From assembly GCF_000974445.1 (NCBI RefSeq), contig NZ_BBOJ01000023.1, positions 100,170-164,169 of the forward strand: a DNA stretch of 64,000 nucleotides, in the 5' to 3' direction. The notes below the pieces were generated by a model that made no database searches, was not told the origin of the DNA, and saw nothing but the letters and a program-made list of their open reading frames with translations. Positions 7,221 to 16,699 of the stretch are shown here, in pieces. This DNA is from Lentzea aerocolonigenes. GTDB lineage: Bacteria > Actinomycetota > Actinomycetes > Mycobacteriales > Pseudonocardiaceae. Within the stretch, counting starts at the first letter, position 1. Each line of letters opens with the position of its first letter. Made by a program: the position numbers and the translations under genes.

Positions 7221-9545
7221 CTACTTCGTCTTGAACAACTTCACCGTCATCGACGTGCCGCTCTGACGGAGAACCTTCAGGCCGACACCGACCGCCGGCA
7301 GCTTCACGCCCGCGTTGGGCTGTTCCGCGTACCAGTACTGCTTGGTGTCGTCGAACGTCGGCTGGGCCGCCGCACCGCGGACGTAGGACGCCTTGCCGTT
7401 GACGTGCAACGTGAAGGAGTCCGACTTCTGCAGCCCGAACGGCGCGTCGTAGCCGCCGATCGAAGGAGACCAGCGCTGGCCCTCCAGGTTGTACAGCGGG
7501 GCCGGGTTGGCGTCGATCGGCAGGATCAGGCCCTCACCGGGGTGCTCCCTGACGTTGTTGTCGAGGAAGCTCGTGTTCCACAACGACACCAGCAGGCCGT
7601 CCTGGTACGGGAAGTGCTCCACGAAGTCCGGCTTGTCCGGGAAGCTGAAGCGGTACGGGCCGGTCTTGTTGTACTTGCCGTACGACTCGTAGGTGCGGTT
7701 CGACGCGATGTAGAACTGGTCGAACGCCTTGGTCTCCTTGCCCTCGGTCGTGCGGAAGCCACGGGTGGTCCACACGCCGGTGGTCTCGCCGCCGTCGGTC
7801 AGCACCGGTGCGCCGTCGGCGGTCACAGTGATCTGGTCGGCGAAGAAGCCCTGCAGCGCAAGGGCACCGTCGGTCCGGTAGGCCAGGCGCAGCTTGGTGT
7901 TCTTGCCGGCGTAGGCGTTCAGGTCGACGGTGAGGTCCACCCACTGGCCACCGGAGGAAGCGCTCAACGCGGGTGCGTCGGCCGAGTCGCGCTGGAACGG
8001 TGCCCCGTTCGCGACGCCGTCGAGCTGGGTCCAGCTGCCGTCGGCGTTGGCCGCTTCGACGTAGAGGTAGTCGTAGTCCGCCTCGATGTCGTAGCGGGCC
8101 TTCATCGTGAGCGACGCGGACGTCTTGCCGCGCAGGTCGAGCGGGACGGTCATGGAGTTGTCGAGGTCGTTGCCCTTCTCGCTCCACCACATCTTGCTGC
8201 CCGCGAACGGCGCGCCGTAGTCGAAGGACTTGGAGATGTCCGGCAGCACGACGACGAGACCCTGGGCCTTCGCGGTGTTGTACTCGTGCGGGCCGAGCTC
8301 GAAGACGCGTTCCTGCCCCGCGACGGCGACCTCGTAGTCGAGCCAGCCGAGCTGGAGCTTGTCCCACGCGGAGAACTCGGGTGCGCGCTCGCCGGGCACC
8401 TCTCCGGGTCCGGAAGTCCTGCTCTGACCCATGACCGACCACCAGTTGACGCCGTTCGAACCGCCGGCGGTGTCGTAGTGGTCCGGCAGGCCGAGGTCGT
8501 GGCCGAACTCGTGCGCGAAGACGCTGACGCCGCCGTTCTCGGGCTGCACGGTGTAGTCGCCGACCCAGATGCCGGTGTCACCGATCTGCGCGCCGCCGAG
8601 CTTGTTGGTGCCGGGGCCGGTCGAGTAGTTCTTGAACGCGTAACCGCGGTGGCTCCAGAGCGCGTCCTCACCCTGCCACGGGTCGCCGTCGGCCTGGTCA
8701 CCACCGGCGTGCACGATCTGGAAGTGGTCGATGTAGCCGTCGGCCTCGTTGAAGTCGCCGTCGGCGTCGTAGTCGTAGCGGTCCCACTGGTCGTACTCGG
8801 CCAGCGCCGCCTTGATCTGCTCGGTGGTCTTTCCCGCGGCCTTCTGGTCCGCGACCCACTGCGTGACGGCGTCCTTGATGAGCTCACGCGAGTTGTTGCA
8901 GATGTTGTCGCCGCACGGGTAACCGTTGCTGCGGCCGTAGCGGGCCTCGTTGTAGCGGACCTTCACCCAGTCCGTAACGGTGCCGTTGACCGTGTACCTG
9001 CCGCTCGACTGCTTGTCGTAGAAGTTCGCGACCGAGTTCGCGTCCTTCTTGCGGGAGAAGTACAGGTCCTGGAAGTACTGCCGGCTGAAGTCCGGCTGCC
9101 AGATCGTCGTGTTGTCGACCGCCCGGTTCGGCTCCGGGATCTGGTTGTGCAGCGGGCCGTCGAAGCGCTGCGGGCCGGGCGTGTTCGGGTTGGTGTCGCG
9201 GTCCGGGTAGTCCGGGTGCCGCTCGTTGCCGAACTCCGCGAGGATCACGAAGATCTTGTCGGTCTTCTCGCGCTTCAGCTCGACGTACTGGTCCTTGTTC
9301 TGCTTCTTGCCGACCTTCGCGACGGTGCTGCTGCCGCGCTTCTCCGTCTTCGCCTCACCGGTCAGCACGTCGGCGAGCGCCTGCTGCTTGAGCGCCCGGC
9401 GCTTGAGCTCCAGCTCGTGCGGCTGCTCGTCGGACTGCCGCACCTCCTGGACCTCCGGCTGCGCGGGCGGTGTGGCCGCCGCGGGCGTGACGAGTCCCGC
9501 CGTGATGAGCGCGAGTGACGCTGCCCCCGCCAATGCTCTTCGCAC
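7221..9545 (-). CDS. Secreted immune inhibitor A-type metallopeptidase (M6)
   Basis: A 774-residue secreted zinc protease. A signal peptide is clear (MRRALAGAASLALITAGLV, cleavage near ATPAAAT). A prodomain follows, and the catalytic motif HEFGHDLGLPDHYD (HExxHxxGxxD) lies near residue 345, as in InhA of Bacillus and PrtV of Vibrio. Calcium-type and Asp/Asn-rich stretches (YDADGDFNEADGY) precede it. The C-terminal half has two beta-sandwich segments with W-T-x-L-D-G and WVDLTVDLNAYAG patterns typical of MAM-like modules. Likely role: extracellular protein degradation. It heads a leftward group with the deaminase and SDR, but a functional link with those cytosolic proteins is doubtful. Confidence 0.92.
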   Translation of the reverse strand: MRRALAGAASLALITAGLVTPAAATPPAQPEVQEVRQSDEQPHELELKRRALKQQALADVLTGEAKTEKRGSSTVAKVGKKQNKDQYVELKREKTDKIFVILAEFGNERHPDYPDRDTNPNTPGPQRFDGPLHNQIPEPNRAVDNTTIWQPDFSRQYFQDLYFSRKKDANSVANFYDKQSSGRYTVNGTVTDWVKVRYNEARYGRSNGYPCGDNICNNSRELIKDAVTQWVADQKAAGKTTEQIKAALAEYDQWDRYDYDADGDFNEADGYIDHFQIVHAGGDQADGDPWQGEDALWSHRGYAFKNYSTGPGTNKLGGAQIGDTGIWVGDYTVQPENGGVSVFAHEFGHDLGLPDHYDTAGGSNGVNWWSVMGQSRTSGPGEVPGERAPEFSAWDKLQLGWLDYEVAVAGQERVFELGPHEYNTAKAQGLVVVLPDISKSFDYGAPFAGSKMWWSEKGNDLDNSMTVPLDLRGKTSASLTMKARYDIEADYDYLYVEAANADGSWTQLDGVANGAPFQRDSADAPALSASSGGQWVDLTVDLNAYAGKNTKLRLAYRTDGALALQGFFADQITVTADGAPVLTDGGETTGVWTTRGFRTTEGKETKAFDQFYIASNRTYESYGKYNKTGPYRFSFPDKPDFVEHFPYQDGLLVSLWNTSFLDNNVREHPGEGLILPIDANPAPLYNLEGQRWSPSIGGYDAPFGLQKSDSFTLHVNGKASYVRGAAAQPTFDDTKQYWYAEQPNAGVKLPAVGVGLKVLRQSGTSMTVKLFKTK

Positions 9546-9669
9546 GTTCGTTCCCCTCTCGGATCCGAGAGCGGACGCTACGTAGCGCGGCGGTGACTCG
9601 ACACGTCCGAAAGTCGGTTGTCGCCACGACTGTCCGACTGGACCTTTCGGCGGACGCGGTCAGCCGGGC

Positions 9670-9999
9670 TCACTTCGGCGGCAACGCTTCCACGAACTCG
9701 CGCGCCCGCCCGATCCAGTCCTCCAGCACGTCGTCCTCCGACACCGCGCCCCCGTCCACGATCACCCAGCCCTTCATGGGCCGCCCCGTGAAGTCGAAGA
9801 CGCGCGCCCCGGGCTGGGCGAGCGCGTCCTCCTGCGCGTCCGGGCCGATGCGGGCGATCAGGTCGTCGCCGATCACACCCACCAGCATGTTCCCGTTCCA
9901 GAGGAACGCGATGCCGCCGAACATCTTCTTCGCCGTGATGCCGGGCAGTGCGCCCAGCGCCTCGCCCAGGCGGTGTGCCAGGCCCTCGTCGTACGCCAC
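9670..9999 (-). CDS. TfoX/Sxy N-terminal domain protein
   Basis: A 109-residue protein matching the TfoX N-terminal domain (MFGGIAFLWNGNMLVGVIGDDLIARIG, then GRPMKGWVIVDG). In gamma-proteobacteria the full-length TfoX/Sxy activates competence genes. The short actinobacterial versions, like this one, contain only the N-terminal domain and have no proven role. It is monocistronic, placed between the secreted protease promoter region and a divergent YggT gene. Confidence 0.85.
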   Translation of the reverse strand: MAYDEGLAHRLGEALGALPGITAKKMFGGIAFLWNGNMLVGVIGDDLIARIGPDAQEDALAQPGARVFDFTGRPMKGWVIVDGGAVSEDDVLEDWIGRAREFVEALPPK

Positions 10000-10085
10000 A
10001 CGCTGAATACTGTCTCAGCGAGTTGCCAGGCGCCTCTCAGATTCGTGTGGCTTCATGGACATACAGGACATTCGAGGAGGCCATC

Positions 10086-10358
10086 TTGTTCGGCTTGGTC
10101 GGCTTTGTGCTCGGCTGGCTCTTGACGCTGTTCATCCTGGTGATGATCGGGCGGATGATCGTGGACTGGGCGGTCACGTTCCAGGCGCGCGGTGACTGGG
10201 TGTGGAAGGTGCGCCGCGTGACGCACGGCGTGACCGAGCCGGTGCTGGCGCCGGTGCGCCGGGTGTTGCCGCCGGTGCGGTTCGGCGGGTTCGGGCTGGA
10301 CCTGGCGTTCACGGTGGTGTTCATCGCGGCGCTGATCCTGCGGTCGATCGTGTGGTGA
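10086..10358 (+). CDS. YggT family membrane protein
   Basis: A 90-residue protein with two membrane helices (FGLVGFVLGWLLTLFILVMIG and LDLAFTVVFIAALILRSIV) around a basic loop with WKVRRVTHGVTEPVLAPVRR, the core of YggT proteins. Actinobacterial homologues are usually near sepF and divIVA, which are not here. The TTG start is chosen because gaggagg ends 5 bases before it; longer readings would start in unlikely upstream sequence. The 3' end overlaps the convergent FAD oxidase gene by 38 bases. Confidence 0.8.
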   Translation: MFGLVGFVLGWLLTLFILVMIGRMIVDWAVTFQARGDWVWKVRRVTHGVTEPVLAPVRRVLPPVRFGGFGLDLAFTVVFIAALILRSIVW

Positions 10359-11874
10359 GGACGCCGGGGTTCAGCAACCCGGCGGGGTCCAGCGCGGCCT
10401 TGGCTCCGGACAGGGCCGCGGCGAAGACGTCCGGACGTTGCCGCGTGTACCAGGGCATGTGGTCGCGGCCGACGGCGTGGTGGTGGGTGATGGTGCCGCC
10501 CGCCGCCAGCAACGCCTCCGACACGGCGGCCTTGATCTCGTCCCACTGCGAGGTCAGGCTGCCCCACCGGCCCGGCGCGTAGATGCCGTAGTACGGCGCG
10601 GGGCCGTCCGGGTAGACGTGGGTGAAGCGGCACGTGACGATGCCGATCCCGCAGACCTCGCGCAACGCCGCGGTCCCGGCCTCCACCACGGCCGCGTGCA
10701 GGTCGGCGAACCTGTCCCAGGTGCAGGCCGTCTCGAACGTCTCGGTGATCATCGCGTGCTGGGCCATGGCGTCGCGTTGGTAGGGCATGCGCAGGAACGA
10801 CTTCCGCCACTGCTGCGCCGCCCCCTCGACGACCTCCCCGTCACCGCACAGCTCCAGCGCCTGCGCCAGCAACCCGTCGACCGGGTGCGACGCGGACTCG
10901 AAGGCCAGCACCAGTACTGCCTGGGACGACCCGGCGTTGAGGAACGCCTCCGCCGGGTCCAGCAGACGGCAGTTCGCCGGGTGCAGCCCGGACTGCGCGA
11001 TCGCCCGGGTCGCGTCCACGGCACGGTCCCAGGACGCGAACCGCACCGACGCACCCGCTCGGTGCAGCGGCGGGGACTGCAGGCGCATCCACGCCTCGGT
11101 GATCACGCCCAGAGCGCCTTCCGAGCCCAGGAACAGCCGGTCCGGTGACGGTCCCGCGCCCGAACCGGGCAACCGCCGCGACTCGCTGACCCCCTGTGGC
11201 GTCACGACCCTGAGCGACTCGGTCAGGTCGTCGATGTGCGTGTAGAGCGTGGCGTAGTGGCCGCCGGCGCGGGTCGCGAGCCAGCCGCCGAGGGTCGAGA
11301 ACTCGAACGACTGCGGGAAGTGCCGCAGCGTCAACCCGTGCTCCTTGAGCTGCGCCTCCAACGACGGCCCCAGCACGCCCGCCTGGATCCGGGCAGCCCG
11401 GCTCGTCGGGTCGACCTCCAGCACCCGGTCCAGCGCACCCAGATCCAGGGTCACCACCCGGTCCAGCTCGCGCGGCTCAACACCACCGACGACGGAAGTG
11501 CCACCACCGAACGGGATCACGGCGACGTCGTTCGACCCGCACCAGTCGAGCACGTCGACGACGTCCTGCTCGGTGCGCGGGCGGGCGACGGCGTCCGGCA
11601 GCGGGCCGACGTCCCCGGCGAGGTTGCGGGTGACGTCGCGGTAGGCCTGGCCGCGGGCGTGTGTGAGCCGGTCGACAACGTCGGTCGAGTACACCTCGCC
11701 CGGCGGCTGGATCCGCGGGGCGGGCACGTCCAGCGACTTCGGGTCCGGTGGAGCGTGGAACGTCAGGTCCGCGCCCGGCAACACCGCCCGGACCCGGTCG
11801 GCCAGCGCACGGCGTTCCTCGGGGGTGACGGCGTCCTCGACGTTGCCCCAGCCCCACCACGACCTCGTTGCCAT
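10321..11874 (-). CDS. FAD-linked oxidase (alkyldihydroxyacetonephosphate synthase-like)
   Basis: A 517-residue flavoprotein of the vanillyl-alcohol oxidase/AGPS family. The FAD_binding_4 domain contains IPFGGGTSVVGGVEP (PP-loop) near residue 120 and LGALDRVLEVDPTSRAARIQAG. The C-terminal substrate domain ends with GTITHHHAVGRDHMPWY, matching the HHH motif of AGPS. AGPS swaps an acyl for an alkyl group in ether lipid synthesis; many actinobacterial relatives have other, unknown substrates. The start MATRSWWGWGN is typical of the family; an in-frame ATG four codons upstream (11886) is also possible. The gene is monocistronic. Confidence 0.88.
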   Translation of the reverse strand: MATRSWWGWGNVEDAVTPEERRALADRVRAVLPGADLTFHAPPDPKSLDVPAPRIQPPGEVYSTDVVDRLTHARGQAYRDVTRNLAGDVGPLPDAVARPRTEQDVVDVLDWCGSNDVAVIPFGGGTSVVGGVEPRELDRVVTLDLGALDRVLEVDPTSRAARIQAGVLGPSLEAQLKEHGLTLRHFPQSFEFSTLGGWLATRAGGHYATLYTHIDDLTESLRVVTPQGVSESRRLPGSGAGPSPDRLFLGSEGALGVITEAWMRLQSPPLHRAGASVRFASWDRAVDATRAIAQSGLHPANCRLLDPAEAFLNAGSSQAVLVLAFESASHPVDGLLAQALELCGDGEVVEGAAQQWRKSFLRMPYQRDAMAQHAMITETFETACTWDRFADLHAAVVEAGTAALREVCGIGIVTCRFTHVYPDGPAPYYGIYAPGRWGSLTSQWDEIKAAVSEALLAAGGTITHHHAVGRDHMPWYTRQRPDVFAAALSGAKAALDPAGLLNPGVLTTRSTAGSAPR

Positions 11875-11967
11875 GCCGAGCAACATAAGCGAAACGCTGT
11901 CGTTCTGGAATGACCTGAGTACAACTACTCGCGCGCCCACGCTCCCCGCAGCGCTACCGTCGGGGCC

Positions 11968-12762
11968 ATGAAGTCCTGGGGGACAGCACTTCTGCTGCTG
12001 GTGATGACCGCACTCGGCTGGGCCATGTACGCCGTGACGAGACCCGACGGCAACAGCGCCACCGACGAGAAGGCCCGCCAGGTCGCGGACCGCATCGCCT
12101 ACCCGGTCGGCGCGGACGGCAACGCGTACGCCCGCTCCGCGCTGGTCGGCAACACCGACCCGAAGTACTTCGCGGTCATCGGCATCACGGACAGCCCGGC
12201 GAACGACCCGGAGAAGGTCCGCGTGACCCTGCTGTTCCGCGTGTACGACCCCGGCACGTCGGAGGACCCGCCGTCCTTCCGGTTCTGGGAGCGGAACCCG
12301 GTGACCGCCTGCTACCGCGCCGACTTCACCTACTACGGCGTCACGAAGGGCGGTCCCGACCGCATCCGCTGTCCCCAGGACGCCAGGCCGATCACCCCGC
12401 CACCCGTCCAGCTCAAGGGCGTCCCGACCACGTACCCCGAAGCCTTCAAGACGATCCTCGGAGAGCTGCCGCCCACCACCACGAAGGACGACGTGCTCGC
12501 CGCGTTGCGCGCGAAGCTGCCGCCGATGCCGGTCGACGAGCGAACCAAGCTGCCGTGGGCCGAGCCGCGCCTCGACGCCGTCGTCGAGAACGGCGCGATC
12601 GGCATCGTCGCCAGCGGCGGCGGTTCGTGCCTCACCGGCGTGCGGCTCGCCGACGGAACCGTCGCGGCGTGGTACCCGCCGCGCGTGCAGACCCAGCCCG
12701 GCGAGTACGGCTGCTCCGGTCAGAGCGCGCTGCAGCTGTACGGCACGCCGCCACCGAAGTAG
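11968..12762 (+). CDS. Membrane-anchored hypothetical protein
   Basis: A 264-residue protein with one N-terminal helix (WGTALLLLVMTALGWAMYAV) and no clear cleavage site, so it is probably an anchored extracytoplasmic protein. The rest has no recognised domain. Four cysteines are visible, in ACYRADF, IRCPQD, SCLTG and YGCSG; the even number outside the membrane suggests disulfides. A proline-rich stretch (ITPPPVQLKG) is central. It converges on the CHAT gene with a small dyad between. No function is proposed. Confidence 0.75.
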   Translation: MKSWGTALLLLVMTALGWAMYAVTRPDGNSATDEKARQVADRIAYPVGADGNAYARSALVGNTDPKYFAVIGITDSPANDPEKVRVTLLFRVYDPGTSEDPPSFRFWERNPVTACYRADFTYYGVTKGGPDRIRCPQDARPITPPPVQLKGVPTTYPEAFKTILGELPPTTTKDDVLAALRAKLPPMPVDERTKLPWAEPRLDAVVENGAIGIVASGGGSCLTGVRLADGTVAAWYPPRVQTQPGEYGCSGQSALQLYGTPPPK

Positions 12763-12782
12763 CGCCTTCGATACAGGCGCTA
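12760..12782. terminator. Small bidirectional hairpin between convergent genes
   Basis: tagcgcc, 9-base loop, ggcgcta: a perfect 7-bp stem covering the stop of the rightward hypothetical gene and of the leftward CHAT gene. It is short for a terminator and has no T-run. Confidence 0.4.
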
Positions 12783-15368
12783 GCCAGCGCCGAAGCACAC
12801 GAACCCGACGGCGGCCGCGTAGGCCGCGTCGTCGGTGGCCGCCCGTTGCACGGCGGCAAGAGCCTCGGCGGGCGCCATCCCGGCGGCCAGCTTCTGGTGC
12901 AGCTCCACCATCACCGGCGCCGTGCCGTCCGTCGGCACCGGCACGACAGGTGCGATCAACGTCCGAGTCCCCAAGCCCAGCAACGCGGCCGTGAACCCCA
13001 TCAGCTCATCGCCGGGACGCACCGCGGACTGCCCGGTGTCACAAGCTGACAGCACCACCCGCGTGGGAGGCTGCCGCAACCGCTCGATGTCGTAGACGGT
13101 CAGCGGGCCGTCCGCCAGTTCCAGGGCGCTGAACAGCGGGTTGTCGACGCGGAACGAGCCGTGCGCGGCGATGTGCGCGAGAGCGGCACCGTCCATTGCG
13201 GACGCCACCGCGCTCACGGTCGCCTCCGCGTCGACGAGCACGCGGCCCGGCACGTGTCTGCTGATGGCCTTGATCTCGGCGGGCGCCGCGGCCATCCGCG
13301 GTCCGGCGGCGAGCACCGCCTCGCCCGGCGCGTCGGGGACCGACGTGGCGCGCAGCCAGACGGACGCGGACGGGGCGACGGTCACCTGGCGGTCCAGCAC
13401 CGCCCACGGCAAACCGTTCAGCGCGCCCGTCGGCACCACGACCAACGGACGCCCGTCGACCCGCGCGGCCAACGGCGCCAGCAAACGTTGCGCCAGAAGC
13501 GAAGCGGCGTGCGCGGCGGAAGATCGCGCCACGGCGAGGTTCGGCAGCTGCGGTGGCAGCGTCACCAGGCGGTGCAGGGCGAAGCGCAGCAACCGGATCT
13601 CGCGGACCACGCCCTCCACCGGGCCGAGCGAGTGCAGAGAAGAGCGGCCGCCGGCCAGCACGACCGCCATCAGCACGCCGTCGTACTCGACGAACTCGAT
13701 CAGCGCGGCACTTCCCAGGGCAGCGAACAGCGACCCGACCGACGGCGGTTTGAACACCGCTCCCCCGCCGGACATCTGCCGGGTGAGGTCGCGGACGCGT
13801 TGCTCGGCGCGGACCAGCTTGCCGCGCAGCGCACCGGCTGGTTTCCCTGCCAGCACTGCGGATTCCACGTCCGCGGCCACCGCGCGCAACGATGCCAGGG
13901 CGTCTTCGAGGCGCGGATCGTCGGGCGGTGACACGGACTTCATCCGCAACGCGCCCGCTCGCCAGCTCTCGGTCCACGACAGCACGCGAGCGGCGTTCCC
14001 GGACGCGACGGCGAGCCGCAGCCCCTCCAGCGCGAGGGCCTGGCCTTGCACACCGGTCGACGCCCGCAGCTCGGCCGCACCCAGCGACACCCGGTACTCG
14101 TCCAGCAGCGAGATGCCGCGACGCAGCGCCGACGAGGTGCCGCGAACGTCACCGGAAAGCTTGCGCCGCAACGCCTCCGCGTACCAGCCGCGCACGCGCA
14201 GCCCGGCCGGTCCGCGCAGCCTCGCGGCGGCCGCGAGACCGAACTCCTCAACGGCACGAGCGCGGTGACCGAGGTCGGCGGCGACCAGACCGGCGTCGAT
14301 GCGGGCCTCCAGCGCGGGCAGCCGCCAGTCCATCGCGTCCAGTTCCGCGGCGACCCGCGACAGCGCCAGCCGCAACGGCCGGGTGCGGTCGCCGCGCAGC
14401 ACGGCGGCGTGCAGTTCGAGGTACCGCGCACCGGCCGCCCACAGCAGGCGCTGCTCGCGGCGGAACCGGCGCCGCGCCTCGGCCGCGAAGCCCTGCGCCG
14501 CGGCGGGATCGTCGTCCAGCAGCGCGATCCTGGCGCGGAAGTACAGCGCCTCGGACACGCCCAGCGGGTTCTTCAGCGCCTTCAGCTCGGTGATCGCCCG
14601 GTCGGCCGCGGCGCGCGCCTCGTCCAGCAGTGGCACCGAGACGAGCAGCTCCAGCCGGTTCACCAGCAGCACCGGGCGCATCACGTCGAGCCGGCGGTGG
14701 ACCTCCTCCGCCTTGTCGAACAACGTCAGCGCGGCGGGCACGTCACCACCGCGGGTCGCCATGATGCCGGCGTTCCAGTGCACGTCGGCGACCCCGAGCT
14801 CCTGGCCGAGCTCCCCGAGCAGGGACGCGGCCAGCGAGAAGTCCGCCGAAGCCTCACGCATGTTGCCCACGTACGCGCGCACGAGGCCGCGGTTGTTCAG
14901 AGCGCGCGCCTCGACCAGTTGGTCGCCAACGCGGCGAGCACCGGCGATGGCCGCGGTGTAGTCGCGCTCCGCGTCGTCGTGGCGGGTCAGGTAGTGGAAG
15001 ACGACACCGCGTTGCATCAGGGCGGCGACCGCGTCGGCACCGGTCAGCTCCGGCATCGCGTCGTCCAGAGCCTTCAGCGCGGCCCGGTGCTTGCCCGTGT
15101 AGACGAGCACCCACGCGAGACTCATCTGCGCCAGAGCGGACAACCGGGGCAACCCGGCGGCGGAGGCGATCCTGATCGACCGGCGCAGGTGCCGCGCCGC
15201 GCCGGGGAAGTCGTGCATCTCCCGCAACGCGAGGCCGATCGCGCGTTCGGCGATCGACCATTCCGCCCGATCTTCCGTCGTGCGGAGCACCGCGCGGGCC
15301 ATCTCCACGGCCGCACGCGGGTTGCGCTGCCTGGCCTCCAGCGCGTCCTCCGCAGAAAAGTCCGTCAC
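12780..15368 (-). CDS. TPR-CHAT domain protein (caspase-like protease)
   Basis: An 862-residue protein. About 450 N-terminal residues form TPR-like helical pairs (for example AIGLALREMHDFPGAARHL and AEEVHRRLDVMRPVLLVNRL). The C-terminal domain is CHAT, the clan CD (caspase/separase-like) protease fold: the catalytic His lies in LAHIAAHGSF near residue 729 and the Cys in VVLSACDTGQ near residue 771, both intact. CHAT proteases with repeat domains are known effectors in bacterial conflict systems, including the TPR-CHAT protein of type III-E CRISPR. The substrate here is unknown. It is divergent from an intracellular subtilase across a 77-base shared promoter region, which suggests joint regulation. 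Confidence 0.9.
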   Translation of the reverse strand: MTDFSAEDALEARQRNPRAAVEMARAVLRTTEDRAEWSIAERAIGLALREMHDFPGAARHLRRSIRIASAAGLPRLSALAQMSLAWVLVYTGKHRAALKALDDAMPELTGADAVAALMQRGVVFHYLTRHDDAERDYTAAIAGARRVGDQLVEARALNNRGLVRAYVGNMREASADFSLAASLLGELGQELGVADVHWNAGIMATRGGDVPAALTLFDKAEEVHRRLDVMRPVLLVNRLELLVSVPLLDEARAAADRAITELKALKNPLGVSEALYFRARIALLDDDPAAAQGFAAEARRRFRREQRLLWAAGARYLELHAAVLRGDRTRPLRLALSRVAAELDAMDWRLPALEARIDAGLVAADLGHRARAVEEFGLAAAARLRGPAGLRVRGWYAEALRRKLSGDVRGTSSALRRGISLLDEYRVSLGAAELRASTGVQGQALALEGLRLAVASGNAARVLSWTESWRAGALRMKSVSPPDDPRLEDALASLRAVAADVESAVLAGKPAGALRGKLVRAEQRVRDLTRQMSGGGAVFKPPSVGSLFAALGSAALIEFVEYDGVLMAVVLAGGRSSLHSLGPVEGVVREIRLLRFALHRLVTLPPQLPNLAVARSSAAHAASLLAQRLLAPLAARVDGRPLVVVPTGALNGLPWAVLDRQVTVAPSASVWLRATSVPDAPGEAVLAAGPRMAAAPAEIKAISRHVPGRVLVDAEATVSAVASAMDGAALAHIAAHGSFRVDNPLFSALELADGPLTVYDIERLRQPPTRVVLSACDTGQSAVRPGDELMGFTAALLGLGTRTLIAPVVPVPTDGTAPVMVELHQKLAAGMAPAEALAAVQRAATDDAAYAAAVGFVCFGAG

Positions 15369-15445
15369 GGCATCACTTTATCGGCTGTGGTAGCTTGATC
15401 AAGCTCGGTCGGGGTGCCCGTCAACGCTGCTTTAGTGAGGCCGTG

Positions 15446-16645
15446 GTGTCGAAAACGCCAGAAAGCGCGGAGCTTTACCAAAGAGCTTTTCTGCAGCTCA
15501 TCGCCGAGGACAAGAACATCAGCTTCCACGCCGAACGCGGGCGTGAATTCCTTTATCGACCCGGCCAGCTGCTCGTCGCCGTCGAGGATCAACAACGGGT
15601 CGTCGAAAAGCTCCGGGAAAACAACATCATCGCGCGACCCGGCGAGGGTTTGGCCGGACTGGCGCGATTGACGTTGCCGAACAACGCGGAGGACATTCCG
15701 CGGATTGTTCGCCTGTTGCGCGACCAGCGGAACTGGCCGAACCAGCGGATGCCGCTGGTCCAGCCGCACCACGTGATCGTCGGCCACGGCGGCCTCATCA
15801 TGGGCAACCCCGGCGACCGGCCCTACCCCGCCGAGCCGCTCCCCGCGCCCAAGGCGGACGGGAGCCTGCGGGACATCAGGGTCGGCATCATCGACACCGG
15901 CATCTCCTCCGGCGCCGACAGCGACCACTCCGGCTGGTTCGCCGAGCGCTACGCCAAGGAGGCCGACGACGTCGACCCCGCCTACAGCAGCGGCGACTTC
16001 TTCGCGTTGCAGGGCGGCCACGGCACGTTCGTCGCGGGTGTCATCCAGAACGCCGCACCCGGCGTCACGTTCGACCCGGAGATCGCGCTCGACCACAACG
16101 GCTTCGGCGACGAGGAACGGCTCTGCCGCAAGATCACCGAGCTGGGCCAGAAGAAGATCAGCGTGCTGAACCTGTCGCTGGGCTGCTTCACCGAGGACGA
16201 CGTGGCGTCCGAGCCGTTGCGGCGCACGATCGAGGCGCTGCCGGACGACATCGTCGTGGTCGCCTCGGCCGGCAACCAGGGCACGCAGCGGCCGAGCTGG
16301 CCCGCCGCGCTGTGCGGGGTCACCGCCGTCGCCGCGGCCGAGCAGAAGCGGGACGGTTCCCTCGTGCCCGCGTTCTACTCGAACTGGGGCCACTGGGTCG
16401 ACGCGTGCGCGATCGGCAACCGGGCGTCGACGTACCTCAAGGGCGAGTGGCAGCTGCCGGGCGAGGCCTCCGCGACGCCGTTCGCGCTGTGGGCGTACTG
16501 GTACGGCACCTCGTTCGCCGCTCCCCTGGTCACCGGACGGATCGCCGCCACGATGGCCGCTGACGGCATCACCGCAGCTCAGGCGCGTGACAAACTGTTG
16601 AGCGGCGCGGAGTTCGCACCCGGCTACGGAGTTTTTGTCAAATAG
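15446..16645 (+). CDS. Intracellular S8 family serine peptidase (subtilisin-like)
   Basis: A 399-residue subtilase with a complete catalytic triad: Asp in VGIIDTGI (about residue 149), His in GGHGTFVAG (about 191) and Ser in YGTSFAAPLVTG (about 355); the oxyanion Asn is in VASAGNQG. There is no signal peptide or membrane helix, so it should act in the cytoplasm. About 110 N-terminal residues (YQRAFLQLIAEDKNISF, PGQLLVAVEDQQRV, PRIVRLLRDQRNW) resemble an inhibitory prodomain or an adaptor. GTG starts at 15443 and 15446 are both possible after tgagg. The gene is divergent from CHAT and 54 bases ahead of the sigma factor. Confidence 0.92.
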   Translation: MSKTPESAELYQRAFLQLIAEDKNISFHAERGREFLYRPGQLLVAVEDQQRVVEKLRENNIIARPGEGLAGLARLTLPNNAEDIPRIVRLLRDQRNWPNQRMPLVQPHHVIVGHGGLIMGNPGDRPYPAEPLPAPKADGSLRDIRVGIIDTGISSGADSDHSGWFAERYAKEADDVDPAYSSGDFFALQGGHGTFVAGVIQNAAPGVTFDPEIALDHNGFGDEERLCRKITELGQKKISVLNLSLGCFTEDDVASEPLRRTIEALPDDIVVVASAGNQGTQRPSWPAALCGVTAVAAAEQKRDGSLVPAFYSNWGHWVDACAIGNRASTYLKGEWQLPGEASATPFALWAYWYGTSFAAPLVTGRIAATMAADGITAAQARDKLLSGAEFAPGYGVFVK

Positions 16646-16699
16646 TTGTATCTGGGAGGCAACCCCGGCCTCCGCCAGTTGTGACCGCAAGGAGTCGAC

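Noticed and set aside
7029..9518. An 829-residue plus-strand reading frame
   Set aside because: Antisense to the M6 protease, which has a signal peptide and HExxH motif. No domain is visible in the plus-strand frame.
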